A stretch of 64,000 bases of DNA from Hydrogenophilales bacterium (GTDB lineage Bacteria; Pseudomonadota; Gammaproteobacteria; Burkholderiales; Thiobacillaceae). Both the position numbers and the translations under genes were made by a program. A model generated the notes under the pieces. That model was not told the origin of the DNA, made no database searches, and worked only from the letters and a program-made list of their open reading frames with translations. Below, piece by piece: positions 17,866-27,761 of this stretch. Where the stretch lies: positions 62,001 to 126,000 of the forward strand of contig JACPYT010000015.1 of the NCBI GenBank assembly GCA_016195805.1, read 5' to 3'. Each line of letters opens with the position of its first letter. Positions within the stretch are counted from its first letter, which is position 1.

Positions 17866-18503
17866 TTGGTTTCTCCTCCCAGTGCATCGAGCTTCAGTTC
17901 GACGATGCTGCGATAGGGATTGTCTTTTTCCATCTTGCCGAACGCCGCCTGATACGCCACGCGCGCCTCGGCTTTCTTGCCCTGTGCCATCAGCACATCC
18001 CCCCGCATGTCTTCGAACCGGAAGGCGAACGCATCGCTGTGCGAGCCGGCCAGGGTTTTCAATGCAGCGTCATATTGCTTCTGATCGAGTTGCACACCCG
18101 CCAGATGCAGCCGCGCCAGATCCTTGACAGCCGGCTCCTTGCTGTTGGCCACCGCCCATTCCAGCTGACTCTGCGCGCTTTTCAGATCCTTGCTCACCGC
18201 ATTGAGCTTGGCCAGCAGCAGCGCGGCACGCGGGGCATACGCCGTGTCCTTGTACTGGTCGATCAGCATCGCGCCAGCCTCGCGCGCACCCTTGGCATCG
18301 TTCGCCGCCAGCGCCTGCGTGAGCTTTTCGTATACGGTGGCCGCTTCCAGATTTTGCGTCACCGTGTGATTCTGCCAGTAGCGCCAGCCTGCCGCGGCCG
18401 CAATCACCACGGCCAGACCCATCATCACCAGGCTGCCCCAGCGTTTCCACCAGGCCTTCAGTTCGTCCAGCCGTTCCTGCTCGTCAAGATCGTAGGTTGC
18501 CAT
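17862..18503 (-). CDS. YfgM-like ancillary SecYEG translocon subunit
   Basis: 213 residues. A short cytoplasmic N-terminus (MATYDLDEQERLDELKAWW) and one membrane segment at about 25-46 precede a periplasmic TPR-like domain (AALLLAKLNAVSKDLKSAQSQLEWAV). This is the YfgM architecture: a periplasmic chaperone linked to SecYEG and PpiD. hisS lies 17 bp upstream and bamB overlaps downstream by 4 bp, the standard hisS-yfgM-bamB-der order. Confidence 0.9.
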   Translation of the reverse strand: MATYDLDEQERLDELKAWWKRWGSLVMMGLAVVIAAAAGWRYWQNHTVTQNLEAATVYEKLTQALAANDAKGAREAGAMLIDQYKDTAYAPRAALLLAKLNAVSKDLKSAQSQLEWAVANSKEPAVKDLARLHLAGVQLDQKQYDAALKTLAGSHSDAFAFRFEDMRGDVLMAQGKKAEARVAYQAAFGKMEKDNPYRSIVELKLDALGGETK

Positions 18504-18520
18504 TGCGCTCTATGCCTTTT

Positions 18521-19786
18521 TTAAATTGTTGCCTGTTTCAGATATTCGATTGCCAGCGCCACCTCGACGCGGGTCTGCTCGCCGGTGCCGCGCAGGGGTT
18601 TCAGCGTCACCTGCTGCGCCGCGGCCTCGTCGTCGCCGATGATCACCGCATAGCGTGCGCGACTGGCATCGGCTTTCTTCATCTGCGACTTGAAACTGCC
18701 GCCGCCGCAATGCAGCACGGCGGCGAGCCCTGCGCTCCGCAGCACGGAGGCAACCTGCCAGGCATAGGCCTGCGCGGCCTCGCCGGCATGGACGACGTAA
18801 GCGTCCGCAACCGGCGTCACAATGGCACGCCCGCCGGCATCGACCAGCGCCAGCAGACGCTCGATGCCCATGGCGAAACCGGCAGCCGGCGCCGGCTTGC
18901 CGCCCAGCTGTTCGATCAGGCCATCGTAGCGCCCGCCGGCGCACACCGTGCCCTGCGCGCCGAGCTGGTCGGTCACCCATTCGAACACGGTGCGATTGTA
19001 GTAGTCCAGCCCGCGCACCAGTCGCGGGTTGATCGCGAACGCGATGCCATTCGCGCGCAACAGCGCCTGCACGGCGTCGAAATGCGCCAACGCCTCGTCT
19101 TCCAGCTCGTCCATCAGCCTGGGAGCGGCATCGTTCAGCGCCTGCATCGCCGGGTTCTTGCTGTCGAGGATACGCAGCGGATTGCTGTGCAGACGGCGCT
19201 TCGCATCCTCGTCGAGCGCGTCCTGGTGCGCTTCGTAATACGCGATCAGCTTCTTCCGATGGCGCAGCCGCGATTCGTGGTCGCCCAGGGTATTGAGTTG
19301 CAGCGTCGGCGCGATGCCCAATTCCCTCCACAGATCGGCACACATCACGATCAGCTCGGCGTCGACATCGGGCCCGGCAAAGCCGAGCGCCTCGACGCCG
19401 ACCTGATGGAACTGCCGGTAGCGGCCCTTCTGCGGGCGCTCGTGGCGGAACATCGGGCCGGTGTACCACAGCCGCTTGCCGCCGTCGTACAGCAGGTTGT
19501 GCTGGATCACCGCACGCACCGACGAGGCCGTGCCCTCCGGGCGCAGCGTCAGCGATTCGCCGTTGAGCTCATCGACGAAGGTATACATCTCCTTCTCGAC
19601 GATGTCGGTCACTTCGCCGATGGCGCGCTTGAACAGGCCGGTGTGCTCGAGGATCGGCGTGCGCATCTCGCGGTAGCCGTAGCGCCGCAGCCAGTCGCGC
19701 ACGATCGCCTCGAAGCCCTGCCAGGTGTCGCTGACATCGGGCAGGCAGTCGTTCATGCCGCGCACGGATTGAATGTTGTTGCTCAT
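18521..19786 (-). CDS. hisS: Histidyl-tRNA synthetase
   Basis: 421-residue class II synthetase. N-terminus [21 protein letters not shown], motif 2 with [20 protein letters not shown], the HisRS-specific [15 protein letters not shown] and motif 3 with [12 protein letters not shown] are all present, followed by an anticodon-binding domain. Charges tRNA-His in the cytoplasm. It lies between ispG (23 bp upstream) and yfgM in a co-oriented array. Confidence 0.97.
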   Translation of the reverse strand: MSNNIQSVRGMNDCLPDVSDTWQGFEAIVRDWLRRYGYREMRTPILEHTGLFKRAIGEVTDIVEKEMYTFVDELNGESLTLRPEGTASSVRAVIQHNLLYDGGKRLWYTGPMFRHERPQKGRYRQFHQVGVEALGFAGPDVDAELIVMCADLWRELGIAPTLQLNTLGDHESRLRHRKKLIAYYEAHQDALDEDAKRRLHSNPLRILDSKNPAMQALNDAAPRLMDELEDEALAHFDAVQALLRANGIAFAINPRLVRGLDYYNRTVFEWVTDQLGAQGTVCAGGRYDGLIEQLGGKPAPAAGFAMGIERLLALVDAGGRAIVTPVADAYVVHAGEAAQAYAWQVASVLRSAGLAAVLHCGGGSFKSQMKKADASRARYAVIIGDDEAAAQQVTLKPLRGTGEQTRVEVALAIEYLKQATI

Positions 19787-19809
19787 AATTTAATCAACAG
19801 AAACACGTG

Positions 19810-21033
19810 TCACGCAGCCCCGTAATGGCTGCGTACGTAGTCCTCGACGATCGCCTGGAAATCCGCGGCGATCCGCTCGCCTTTCAGCGTCACGGTCTTT
19901 TCGCCGTCGACGTACACCGGCGCGACCGGCACTTCGCCGGTGCCGGGCAGCGAGATGCCGATGTTGGCGTGCTTGGATTCGCCGGGCCCGTTGACCACGC
20001 AGCCCATCACTGCCACCTGCATGGCTTCGACGCCGGGATGCTGGCTGCGCCACAGCGGCATCTGGGTACGCAGATAGGTCTCGATGTCCTGCGCCAGCTC
20101 CTGGAACACGGTCGAGGTGGTGCGGCCGCAACCCGGGCAGGCGGTGACCTGCGGGGTGAAGGCGCGCAGCCCGAGCGCCTGCAGGATCTCCTGGCCGACA
20201 CGGACTTCCTGGGTACGCTCGCCGCCCGGTTCGGGTGTCAACGAGATTCGAATGGTGTCGCCGATGCCTTCCTGCAGCAGCACCGACAAAGCGGCGGTCG
20301 AGGCGACGATGCCCTTGCTGCCCATGCCGGCCTCGGTCAGACCCAGGTGCAGCGGGTAATCGCACTGCGACGCCAGATCACGGTATACGGAAATCAGGTC
20401 CTGCACCCGGCTCATCTTGCACGACAGGATGATCCTGTCGCCGCCGAGACCGAGTTCCTCGGCCTTCTTCGCCGACTCCAGCGCGGAGGCGACCATCGCA
20501 CGGCGCATCACCACCTCGGCGTCTTCCGGCTGCGGCAGACGCGCGTTGTCGTCCATCATGCGCGCCGCCAGCGCCTGGTCGAGGCTGCCCCAGTTGACGC
20601 CGATGCGCACCGGCTTGTCGTAGCGGCACGCCACCTCGATCAGGGTGGCGAACTGCTCGTCGCGCTTGTTGCCGCGCCCGATGTTGCCGGGGTTGATGCG
20701 CAGCTTGGCCAGGGCCGCGGCACACTCGGGCACCTGGGTCAGCAGCTTGTGGCCGTTGAAATGGAAGTCGCCGATCAAGGGTACCCGGCAACCCAGCACA
20801 TCGAGGCGTTCGCGGATGCGCGGCACCGCGGCGGCGGCCTCCAGCGTGTTGACGGTCAACCGCACCAGTTCGGAGCCGGCCTCGGCGAGCGCCTGCACCT
20901 GGCGCACGGTAGCGGTGACATCGACGGTATCGGTGTTGGTCATCGACTGCACCACCACGGGCGCATCACCGCCGACCAGCACGGAACCGACCCGTACCTG
21001 GCGGGTGGGACGACGGACAATCTGAGGCATCAT
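19810..21033 (-). CDS. ispG: 4-hydroxy-3-methylbut-2-enyl-diphosphate synthase (flavodoxin)
   Basis: 407-residue iron-sulfur enzyme of the MEP isoprenoid pathway, converting MEcPP to HMBPP. It starts [16 protein letters not shown]. The TTG further upstream is disfavoured because GGAAG sits just before this ATG pair. The TIM-barrel part contains [12 protein letters not shown] and the NPGN motif. The C-terminal [4Fe-4S] ligands lie in CPGCGRTT and [10 protein letters not shown]. An insertion domain of the usual size is present. It sits 30 bp after rodZ, a typical rodZ-ispG-hisS neighbourhood. Confidence 0.95.
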   Translation of the reverse strand: MMPQIVRRPTRQVRVGSVLVGGDAPVVVQSMTNTDTVDVTATVRQVQALAEAGSELVRLTVNTLEAAAAVPRIRERLDVLGCRVPLIGDFHFNGHKLLTQVPECAAALAKLRINPGNIGRGNKRDEQFATLIEVACRYDKPVRIGVNWGSLDQALAARMMDDNARLPQPEDAEVVMRRAMVASALESAKKAEELGLGGDRIILSCKMSRVQDLISVYRDLASQCDYPLHLGLTEAGMGSKGIVASTAALSVLLQEGIGDTIRISLTPEPGGERTQEVRVGQEILQALGLRAFTPQVTACPGCGRTTSTVFQELAQDIETYLRTQMPLWRSQHPGVEAMQVAVMGCVVNGPGESKHANIGISLPGTGEVPVAPVYVDGEKTVTLKGERIAADFQAIVEDYVRSHYGAA

Positions 21034-21063
21034 TCTTCCAGCGTGGCTATTTTTCAATGGGCG

Positions 21064-21897
21064 CTATTCTTCAAGCGTGAAGCGGGCGACCGTTCCGTCG
21101 ATGAATGGCTGCAAGTCGATGGGACGGCCGTTGTAGGTCATCTGCACGTGCGAGGCGTTGCCGACCACTACATCGAATGGCGGCTGGCCGTGGACATCCA
21201 CGCGGCTGTCCGCGGGGTTGAGCTGACGAAGCAGCATGCGCCCGCTGGCATCCTTGATTTCGGTCCATGACTGGTCGCCGAACTCGAGATGCAGCACGCT
21301 GCCAGCCGCGGTAGGTTCGGCTGCCACAGGCGCTCCAGCCGGAGCCTGCTCGGTGCCTGCTGCGGCCGGAGCAACGGGCGGCGTCGGCGCAACCTGGACA
21401 GCGGGCACGGCGGCTTCTGCCGGCGCCGCAACAGGCGCCGTTGCCGCAACCGGGGGCGGAGCCGGATGTAATTGCGACACGGCTGGGACCTGCTTGATCG
21501 GGCCGTCGCTCACCTCGCTGTTGAGCCACAGATACAGTGCGACCGGCACGGCCACCACCAGCAGCAGACCGAGCAGCGACAGAATCAGCCACGGCGACGT
21601 CAGCCAGGAACGCTGCGAGGGCGGTTCGACCGGGCTGACCGCAGCCGGCTCAGCCGGGGCACCGTCCATGCGTGCCAGCAGGGGTTCGGGGGCGAGCCCC
21701 AGCAGACGTGCATAGTTGCGCACGAACCCGCGTGCAAACACGGGCTGGCCAAGACTTTCGAAATCATCCCGCTCCATCGCCTCGATCTGGCGATGCATCA
21801 GACGCAAGCGCACGGCGGCATCTTCCAGCGTGACGCCCTGCGCTTCGCGTGCGTCCCGCAAAAGCCGACCGACCGAGGCTTGCCCGCTCTCGCTCAT
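21064..21897 (-). CDS. rodZ: RodZ-like cytoskeletal/HTH membrane protein
   Basis: 277 residues. Residues about 8-75 form a cytoplasmic HTH domain (VGRLLRDAREAQGVTLEDAA). A membrane segment lies at about 97-120 (LILSLLGLLLVVAVPVALYL). A long Ala/Pro-rich periplasmic linker (about 140-200) leads to a C-terminal DUF4115 beta domain (EFGDQSWTEIKDASGRML). RodZ links MreB to the elongasome and keeps rod shape. The ATG overlaps the pilW TGA by 4 bp and ispG follows. Confidence 0.88.
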   Translation of the reverse strand: MSESGQASVGRLLRDAREAQGVTLEDAAVRLRLMHRQIEAMERDDFESLGQPVFARGFVRNYARLLGLAPEPLLARMDGAPAEPAAVSPVEPPSQRSWLTSPWLILSLLGLLLVVAVPVALYLWLNSEVSDGPIKQVPAVSQLHPAPPPVAATAPVAAPAEAAVPAVQVAPTPPVAPAAAGTEQAPAGAPVAAEPTAAGSVLHLEFGDQSWTEIKDASGRMLLRQLNPADSRVDVHGQPPFDVVVGNASHVQMTYNGRPIDLQPFIDGTVARFTLEE

Positions 21898-22667
21898 TCG
21901 AAATGTCCCGTCAGCATGAGCTGCGCCTCATTCGAATCGGGAAAACGCTTGCGCAGCTGCAGAGCATAGGACGCTTCCTGCGCATGGTCGCCCAGCTTGC
22001 GTTCCAGCCGCAGACCCAGCCACAGACTTTCCGCGGTCGGCGGCGCCAGTTCGTCGTGACGCCCCAGCAGTCGCTGCGCCTCCATCAGGCGTCCCTGACG
22101 GAAACTCAGGCCGGCCAGCTTGAGTACCGTGTTGGGACTGTCGGGTTGCAGCTTGAGTGCCTTGGCCAGATTGGCTTCGGCCAGCGCAATATCACCCTTC
22201 TTTTCGGCGCACAGCCCGGCATTGGTCATGGCCAGCTCAGGCTGCGTGTACAACGGGTTGCGAATGGCCGTACTGAACTGCGCGAGTCCTTCGTCGTAAC
22301 GGCCGCGGGTACAGAGAAACCAGCCGTAGTTGTTGCGCGCATCCGAGTCTTTACTGTCCAGCTCGATTGCGCGGCGGAAATTTTCCTCGGCCAGCTTGTC
22401 CTCGGCCAGGTCCATGTAGATCATGCCGTAGATGTTGTAGGCCGGGCCGTAGCGACTGTCGGCCGTGATCGCCTTGCGCAGTTCATCGAGCGCGACCTTG
22501 TACTGGGTTCGCGTGAAATAGGCGCCGGCCAGATCCGTGAATGCCTTCGCACGCTCACGGCTCTGGCTGTCCGCTTCGCTGGCAGCGACACCGCTCCCGT
22601 CCATCGGCTGCGCCGCGCAACCTGCCAGCAATGCTGCCGCAATCAGTACACCCAGCCATTTCTTCAC
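21894..22667 (-). CDS. pilW: Type IV pilus biogenesis lipoprotein PilW/PilF
   Basis: 257 residues. The start is GTG at 22667, with AGGAGG eight bases upstream and a 4-bp overlap with the rlmN stop. A longer frame exists but only runs through rlmN. The lipoprotein signal ends in LLAGC. The mature part is a TPR array ([40 protein letters not shown]) like PilF/PilW, the outer-membrane pilotin for the PilQ secretin. Six TPR units fit the length. Located in the usual rlmN-pilW-rodZ order. Confidence 0.9.
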   Translation of the reverse strand: MKKWLGVLIAAALLAGCAAQPMDGSGVAASEADSQSRERAKAFTDLAGAYFTRTQYKVALDELRKAITADSRYGPAYNIYGMIYMDLAEDKLAEENFRRAIELDSKDSDARNNYGWFLCTRGRYDEGLAQFSTAIRNPLYTQPELAMTNAGLCAEKKGDIALAEANLAKALKLQPDSPNTVLKLAGLSFRQGRLMEAQRLLGRHDELAPPTAESLWLGLRLERKLGDHAQEASYALQLRKRFPDSNEAQLMLTGHFE

Positions 22668-23767
22668 GCTGCCTCCTTGTGCATTCTTTTCAGGACACGT
22701 CCGCTCTTGTCTGCAACTTTCCCGGCCAGCTGTCCGCAGGCCGCATCGATGTCGTCGCCGCGCGTCTTGCGCGTGGTCACCACATGGCCCGCATCCTGCA
22801 GGATCTGGCGGAATACCCGCATCGATTCTGCCCGGGGTTTCTCGTATCCGGAATCCGGGAACGGATTGAAGGGAATGAGATTGAATTTGCAGGGCACATC
22901 GCGCGTCAGCTCGATCAGCTGGCGCGCATGCTCGGGCTGGTCGTTCACGCCAGCCAGCATCACATACTCGAAGGTGATGAAATCGCGCGGTGCATGCACC
23001 AGATAGCGCCGGCAAGCCGCCATCAGTTCGCGTAGCGGATATTTCCTGTTGATCGGCACGATCTGGTCGCGCAAGGCATCGCTAGGTGCGTGCAGGCTCA
23101 CTGCCAGCGCCACCGGGCAACGTTCGGCGAGGCGGTCCATCGCCGGCACCAGACCGGAGGTCGACACCGTGACGCGGCGGCGCGACAGGCCGTAGGCATG
23201 GTCATCGAGCATGATGCCGAGCGCGGTCACCACGTTCTCGAAGTTGGCCAGCGGCTCGCCCATGCCCATCATCACCACGTTGCTCACCGGCCGGTCGGCA
23301 ATCTCGCCGGTGGTGCGGTTGGGCTCGGTTTTCAGGCTGTGATGCGCGACCCACAACTGGCCGATGATCTCGGCCACCGTCAGGTTGCGGTTGAAGCCCT
23401 GCCGCCCGGTCGAGCAGAAGGTGCATTCCAGCGCGCAGCCGACCTGCGACGACACGCACAGGGTGCCGCGATCGTCTTCCGGGATAAACACCGTCTCGAT
23501 GCCATTGGCGACACCGACGTCGAACAGCCACTTGCGCGTGCCGTCGGCCGAGGTGTGGGCGTAGCTGATCGCCGGCGCCTGCACCACCGCCTGCTGCTGC
23601 AGCTTCTCGCGCAGGCTCTTGGCGATATCGGTCATCTGCGCAAAATCGGCCACCCCGGACTGGTGAATCCAGTGGAACACCTGGCGGGCGCGAAACGGCT
23701 TTTCGCCGAGTTCGCCGAACCAGGCGGTCAATCCTTGGAGGTCGAGATCGAGCAGGTTTTGCGGCAT
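22664..23767 (-). CDS. rlmN: Dual-specificity RNA methyltransferase RlmN
   Basis: 367-residue radical-SAM enzyme that makes 2-methyladenosine in 23S rRNA (A2503) and at A37 of some tRNAs. The start [13 protein letters not shown] is chosen at 23767; frame further upstream lies in ndk. The N-terminal accessory domain has [20 protein letters not shown]. The radical-SAM cluster motif is [11 protein letters not shown] (CxxxCxxC), followed by [18 protein letters not shown] late Cys (DAACGQLAG) matches the catalytic position. ndk ends 10 bp upstream. Confidence 0.95.
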   Translation of the reverse strand: MPQNLLDLDLQGLTAWFGELGEKPFRARQVFHWIHQSGVADFAQMTDIAKSLREKLQQQAVVQAPAISYAHTSADGTRKWLFDVGVANGIETVFIPEDDRGTLCVSSQVGCALECTFCSTGRQGFNRNLTVAEIIGQLWVAHHSLKTEPNRTTGEIADRPVSNVVMMGMGEPLANFENVVTALGIMLDDHAYGLSRRRVTVSTSGLVPAMDRLAERCPVALAVSLHAPSDALRDQIVPINRKYPLRELMAACRRYLVHAPRDFITFEYVMLAGVNDQPEHARQLIELTRDVPCKFNLIPFNPFPDSGYEKPRAESMRVFRQILQDAGHVVTTRKTRGDDIDAACGQLAGKVADKSGRVLKRMHKEAA

Positions 23768-23777
23768 CAGGATGCGA

Positions 23778-24206
23778 TTAGCGGCCGGCGTAGACTTCGC
23801 AGGCGGGGAAGAAATAGGCAATCTCGATCGCCGCGGTTTCCGGCGCGTCGGAGCCATGCACGGCGTTGGCGTCGATGCTCTCGGCAAAGTCGGCGCGAAT
23901 GGTGCCGGCTTCGGCCTTCTTCGGGTCGGTCGCGCCCATCAGCGCACGGTTCTTGGCGATTGCGTCTTCACCTTCCAGCACCTGCAACACGACGGGGCCC
24001 GACACCATGAAATCGACCAGATCCTTGAAGAAGGGGCGCTCGCGGTGCACGGCGTAAAAGCCTTCGGCTTCCTGGCGCGACAGATGCTTCATTTTCGACG
24101 CCACCACCTTGAGGCCATTGCTCTCGAAGCGGCTGACGATCTTGCCGATCACGTTTTTGGCGACGGCATCGGGCTTGATGATGGAAAAAGTGCGCTGAAC
24201 GGCCAT
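23778..24206 (-). CDS. ndk: Nucleoside diphosphate kinase
   Basis: 142 residues, normal length. Transfers phosphate from ATP to other (d)NDPs through a phosphohistidine. It starts [18 protein letters not shown]. Upstream codons are open but outside the family start. The active-site His lies in [23 protein letters not shown] and [10 protein letters not shown] are also family motifs. A 162-bp gap separates it from tilS upstream, holding an A-rich leader; rlmN follows. Confidence 0.96.
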   Translation of the reverse strand: MAVQRTFSIIKPDAVAKNVIGKIVSRFESNGLKVVASKMKHLSRQEAEGFYAVHRERPFFKDLVDFMVSGPVVLQVLEGEDAIAKNRALMGATDPKKAEAGTIRADFAESIDANAVHGSDAPETAAIEIAYFFPACEVYAGR

Positions 24207-24368
24207 GTATATGCTCCAGACAAATGAGAAAAAACGAGGGAAAAGGTTCAAAAAACCATGAAAATCAGCCCGCTAGGATAGCATGGGCCACCCCTGACTG
24301 TCTTGTCCTGCCGGCAGATGGCGGTTTTGCAAGGCCTGTCGCCGCACCTTGCGACCCGCCACGGCGAA

Positions 24369-25712
24369 TCAGGGTTCCACCTGCGGCAGAATCCCTGCCT
24401 CGCCGGGCCCGGCGCACAATTCGGTCTCGAAACCGATCCCGGCCGCCCACACCAGCCGCCCGTCGCACCACATGAGTGGCAGACGCTCGCGCTGCCAGGG
24501 TGGAATGGCATGTTCCTGCAGCAGGTTCTTCAGGCTGCGCCGGGGGCCGCCTGCGTGCACCCGCAGACGTTCGCCGCCCGCCCTCACTCCGAGCGTGACC
24601 TCGCCTGCTTCCAGCGCCGTTTGCCTGAGACCCGCTCCGATCACCCTGTCCATGCGCACACTGACCCCGGCGGCCGGCACCCGGATCGTCGCCTCGCCGT
24701 GCCAGTCGACCGCCCCCGCCCGAGGTTGTTTCCCCGGCACCAGATAGGCACCGCAGCGATAGCGCCACAGCTCCATCAGCCCCAGATTGACGCGCACCCG
24801 CGCATCCGCGTGCGCATCCCGCAGCTGATGCAGGGCCTCGTCGAGCCGCCGCAGGCTGGGCAGGGTCTGGCCATGCTGTTCGATAAAATGGCGCAGCAGG
24901 TTTCGCGCACGGGGTATCGACAGGCGCGCCAGCACGCCACAGTCGAGGCGGTCGCCGGAAATGGCCTCCCGCGCATCCTGCCGCGCCAGATCATCCAGCA
25001 ATTCGGCGGCATCGGCCTGCAGCGCGGCTGCGCGCGCCAGGGTGCGGCCCGCACCAGGGAAATGCTGCGCCAGCAGGGGTATCACCTGCTGGCGCAGCGC
25101 GTTGCGGCGATAGCGGGTGTCCTGATTGCTTTCGTCGTCGACCCACTCGAGTCCCACCGCCTGCGCCGCGCACAGCAGATCGGCCCGGGCCACGTTCAGC
25201 AGCGGCCGCAACTGGACTGCTCGCCAGCCGGGCTGTTTTTGCGCCTCGGACATGGCCGCCAGACCTTTCGGCCCGGCGCCGCGCAGCAATTGCAGCAACA
25301 GCGTCTCGCCCTGATCGTCCTGCTGGTGTGCCGTGAGGAGGAAGTCCGCGTCCAGCGCGGCAAAGACACATTGACGCGCGCGCCGTGCGGCCGCCTCGAT
25401 GCCGGCGGGATCGTCGCGCGCGATCTGCACGCGATGCACGGTCAATTCGACCGCATGCGCTGCGCACAGGCGCCCGCAGAACCCGGCCCAGTCGTCGGCA
25501 TGCGGCGACAGTCCGTGATGGACATGCACGGCCCGCAACTCGAACGGATGGACATCGCGCAGCGCCAGCAGGACATGCAGCAGGGCGACAGAATCGAGTC
25601 CCCCCGAGAGCGCCAGCGTCAAGCGCGCGTGCGGCGGAACATGGCGGGCCAGAACGTCCGCCACCTCTGCGACAAGCGCCTTATTTGGCGGGGATTTCCT
25701 TGAAGCTGCCAT
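24369..25712 (-). CDS. tilS: tRNA(Ile)-lysidine synthase
   Basis: 447 residues. TilS modifies C34 of tRNA-Ile(CAU) to lysidine so that it reads AUA. The N-terminal PP-loop ATPase motif is [16 protein letters not shown] (about residue 33), with VHVHHGLS and [16 protein letters not shown] following. Middle and C-terminal TilS domains show [11 protein letters not shown] and [22 protein letters not shown]. The start lies inside accA (32-bp overlap), so translation is probably coupled. accA-tilS is a common order in Proteobacteria. Confidence 0.95.
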   Translation of the reverse strand: MAASRKSPPNKALVAEVADVLARHVPPHARLTLALSGGLDSVALLHVLLALRDVHPFELRAVHVHHGLSPHADDWAGFCGRLCAAHAVELTVHRVQIARDDPAGIEAAARRARQCVFAALDADFLLTAHQQDDQGETLLLQLLRGAGPKGLAAMSEAQKQPGWRAVQLRPLLNVARADLLCAAQAVGLEWVDDESNQDTRYRRNALRQQVIPLLAQHFPGAGRTLARAAALQADAAELLDDLARQDAREAISGDRLDCGVLARLSIPRARNLLRHFIEQHGQTLPSLRRLDEALHQLRDAHADARVRVNLGLMELWRYRCGAYLVPGKQPRAGAVDWHGEATIRVPAAGVSVRMDRVIGAGLRQTALEAGEVTLGVRAGGERLRVHAGGPRRSLKNLLQEHAIPPWQRERLPLMWCDGRLVWAAGIGFETELCAGPGEAGILPQVEP

Positions 25713-26649
25713 ACGCCCGCAGACGCTGGTAACGCGTATCCAACAGGGCGTCGAGCGGCTGTTTGCGCAATTCGGCGAGGGTATCGGTCAGTGCGCGGCG
25801 CATGGCCTGGAACATGGTGTCCCAGTCGCGCTGCGCGCCGCCCAGCGGTTCTTCGACGATGCGGTCGACCAGCCCGTTGGCTTTCAGACGGTCGGCGGTG
25901 ATGCCCAGCGTTTCGGCCGCGACCGAGGCCTTGTCGGCGCTCTTCCACAGAATCGAGGCACAGCCTTCCGGCGAGATCACCGAATAGGTGGAATATTGCA
26001 GGATCATCATGCGGTCGCCGACACCGATCGCCAGCGCGCCGCCCGAGCCGCCTTCGCCGACGATGGTGCAGACGATCGGCGTCTTCAGTTCGGCCATCAC
26101 GTAGAGGTTGCGTGCGATCGCTTCCGACTGCCCGCGCTCCTCGGCGCCGATGCCGGGATAGGCTCCCGGCGTATCGATGAAGGTGAAGATCGGCAAACCG
26201 AATTTCTCGGCCAGACGCATCAGCCGTAACGCCTTGCGATAGCCCTCGGGACGCGGCATGCCGAAATTGCGGTAGATCTTTTCCTTGGTGTCGCGGCCCT
26301 TCTGGTGGCCGATCACCATCACCGGCTCGCCGTTGAAACGGGCCATGCCGCCGACGATCGCGGCGTCGTCGGCATAGGCGCGGTCGCCATGCAGTTCGAC
26401 AAAATCGGTGAACAGCCCCTGCACGTAATCGAGCGTATACGGACGCTGCGGATGGCGCGCCACCTGCGACACCTGCCAGGCGTTGAGCTTGGCGTAGATG
26501 TCCTTGGTCAGCGTCTGGCTCTTCTTCTGCAGGCGGCGGATTTCCTCCGAGATGTCCAGGGCGGAGTCGTCCTGGACAAAGCGCAGTTCTTCGATCTTGG
26601 CTTCGAGCTCCGCGATCGGCTGCTCGAAATCGAGGAAAGTGATTTTCAT
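25681..26649 (-). CDS. accA: Acetyl-CoA carboxylase carboxyltransferase subunit alpha
   Basis: 322 residues, normal length. With AccD it transfers the carboxyl group from biotin to acetyl-CoA, making malonyl-CoA for fatty acid synthesis. It starts [20 protein letters not shown]. The ATG at 26649 is preferred over the adjoining TTG. Carboxyltransferase motifs include [40 protein letters not shown] and [16 protein letters not shown]. tilS overlaps its 3' end. slyD and bcp lie upstream on the same strand. Confidence 0.97.
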   Translation of the reverse strand: MKITFLDFEQPIAELEAKIEELRFVQDDSALDISEEIRRLQKKSQTLTKDIYAKLNAWQVSQVARHPQRPYTLDYVQGLFTDFVELHGDRAYADDAAIVGGMARFNGEPVMVIGHQKGRDTKEKIYRNFGMPRPEGYRKALRLMRLAEKFGLPIFTFIDTPGAYPGIGAEERGQSEAIARNLYVMAELKTPIVCTIVGEGGSGGALAIGVGDRMMILQYSTYSVISPEGCASILWKSADKASVAAETLGITADRLKANGLVDRIVEEPLGGAQRDWDTMFQAMRRALTDTLAELRKQPLDALLDTRYQRLRAYGSFKEIPAK

Positions 26650-26728
26650 CAAACAGTCTTAAAAAAACAGGTTAGCCGGGCATTTTAGCAGCCTGATGCC
26701 TTTTACCGCCCGATTGAGCACACGCGGC

Positions 26729-27211
26729 TCAATGATGGTGATGGCCATGCGCGCCATGCGCGTGACGATGGGCCACCTCGTCCGGCGTCGCCGCACGCAC
26801 GTCGGCCACGGCACACTGGAAATGCACCGCCTGGCCGGCATAGGGATGGTTGCCATCGACCACCACCTTGTCTTCGGCGACGTCGGTCACGGTGTAGAGC
26901 ATCTCCTCGCTGCCGTCGACCGGCGAGCCGACGAACTGCATGCCGATCTCGATGTCGGCGGGAAACGACTCGCGCGGTTCCAGCCGCACCAGGTCCTCCT
27001 CGAACTCGCCGAAGGCGTCGGCCGGCTGCAGCTTGAGCTCGATGGCGTCGCCGACGGCCTTGCCTTCCAGCGCCTGTTCCACCAGCGGGAAAATGTTGTC
27101 GTAGCCGCCATGCAGGTAGCTGACTGGTTCGTCGCTTTCCTCCAGCAGCTTGCCGTCCATATCCTTGACGATATAGGTGATGGTGACCACGGTATCCTTG
27201 CCAATATTCAC
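26729..27211 (-). CDS. slyD: SlyD-type FKBP peptidyl-prolyl isomerase
   Basis: 160 residues. An FKBP domain is interrupted by an insert-in-flap chaperone domain: VTITYIVKDMDGKLLEESDE, YLHGGYDNIFPLVEQALEGK, then the insert and NHPYAGQAVHFQCAV. The end is His-rich (HRHAHGAHGHHHH), suited to nickel or zinc binding. It folds proteins and can feed nickel to metalloenzymes. The start is GTG at 27211, overlapping the bcp TGA by 4 bp (GTGA), so the two are coupled. Confidence 0.93.
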   Translation of the reverse strand: MNIGKDTVVTITYIVKDMDGKLLEESDEPVSYLHGGYDNIFPLVEQALEGKAVGDAIELKLQPADAFGEFEEDLVRLEPRESFPADIEIGMQFVGSPVDGSEEMLYTVTDVAEDKVVVDGNHPYAGQAVHFQCAVADVRAATPDEVAHRHAHGAHGHHHH

Positions 27212-27687
27212 TTGAGTTCCCCTTTGCCCATTAAGGCAACCAGTTGAAGCACTTCCGCCGCATGGCCGCGGCTGGAAACGCCGTACAGGGCGTGACGGAT
27301 GACGCCCTGTTTGTCGATGATGAAGGTGGAGCGCACCACGCTCTTGCGCATGACGCCGTCCACTTCCTTGTCCTGCAGCACGCCATACGCCGTACTGGTG
27401 GCCTGTTCCTTGTCGGCCAGCAGCCGCACGCTGATGCCGTGCTTGTCGCGAAACTCGCCATGCTTGATGCAGTCGTCGCGCGACACCCCGAGCACAACAG
27501 CGCCCGATTTGGCAAAGTCGTTTTCCAGTTCGGAAAACTCGATCGCTTCGGTCGTGCAGCCCGGCGTGTCGTCGCGCACATAGAAATACAGCACGAGCGT
27601 CTTGCCCCGGAACTGGGACAACTCGACGACATTCATGTCCGCGTCAGGATTGGAAAAATCCGGCGCCCGATCTCCTGCTTTCAGCAT
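27208..27687 (-). CDS. bcp: Thioredoxin-dependent peroxiredoxin (Bcp/PrxQ)
   Basis: 159 residues from ATG at 27687, which has GGAG at the right distance; an upstream in-frame Met has none. Reduces peroxides using thioredoxin. It starts MLKAGDRAPDF. The peroxidatic Cys lies in DDTPGCTTEAIEF. The nearby resolving Cys found five residues on in many Bcp proteins is absent, so a later Cys (RDDCIKHGEF) or a 1-Cys mechanism may apply. slyD follows with a 4-bp overlap. Divergent from the roxA-like gene. Confidence 0.92.
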   Translation of the reverse strand: MLKAGDRAPDFSNPDADMNVVELSQFRGKTLVLYFYVRDDTPGCTTEAIEFSELENDFAKSGAVVLGVSRDDCIKHGEFRDKHGISVRLLADKEQATSTAYGVLQDKEVDGVMRKSVVRSTFIIDKQGVIRHALYGVSSRGHAAEVLQLVALMGKGELK

Positions 27688-27748
27688 GCGTGACTCCGCC
27701 ACGTGTCTTTCCGGCAGCATTCTAACAGCCCCTCCCGGGCTGCATCGT

Positions 27749-27754
27749 TATAAT
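27749..27754 (+). promoter_or_regulatory. Consensus -10 box in front of the roxA-like gene
   Basis: TATAAT lies eight bases before the ATG at 27762, which would place initiation at or next to the start codon (leaderless or near-leaderless mRNA). No good -35 is seen. Confidence 0.35.
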
Positions 27755-27761
27755 CGTTTTC

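Noticed and set aside
21894-23015. 373-residue version of the pilus lipoprotein
   Set aside because: The extra 116 residues overlap rlmN in another frame; a GTG with AGGAGG and a lipobox signal directly follows.
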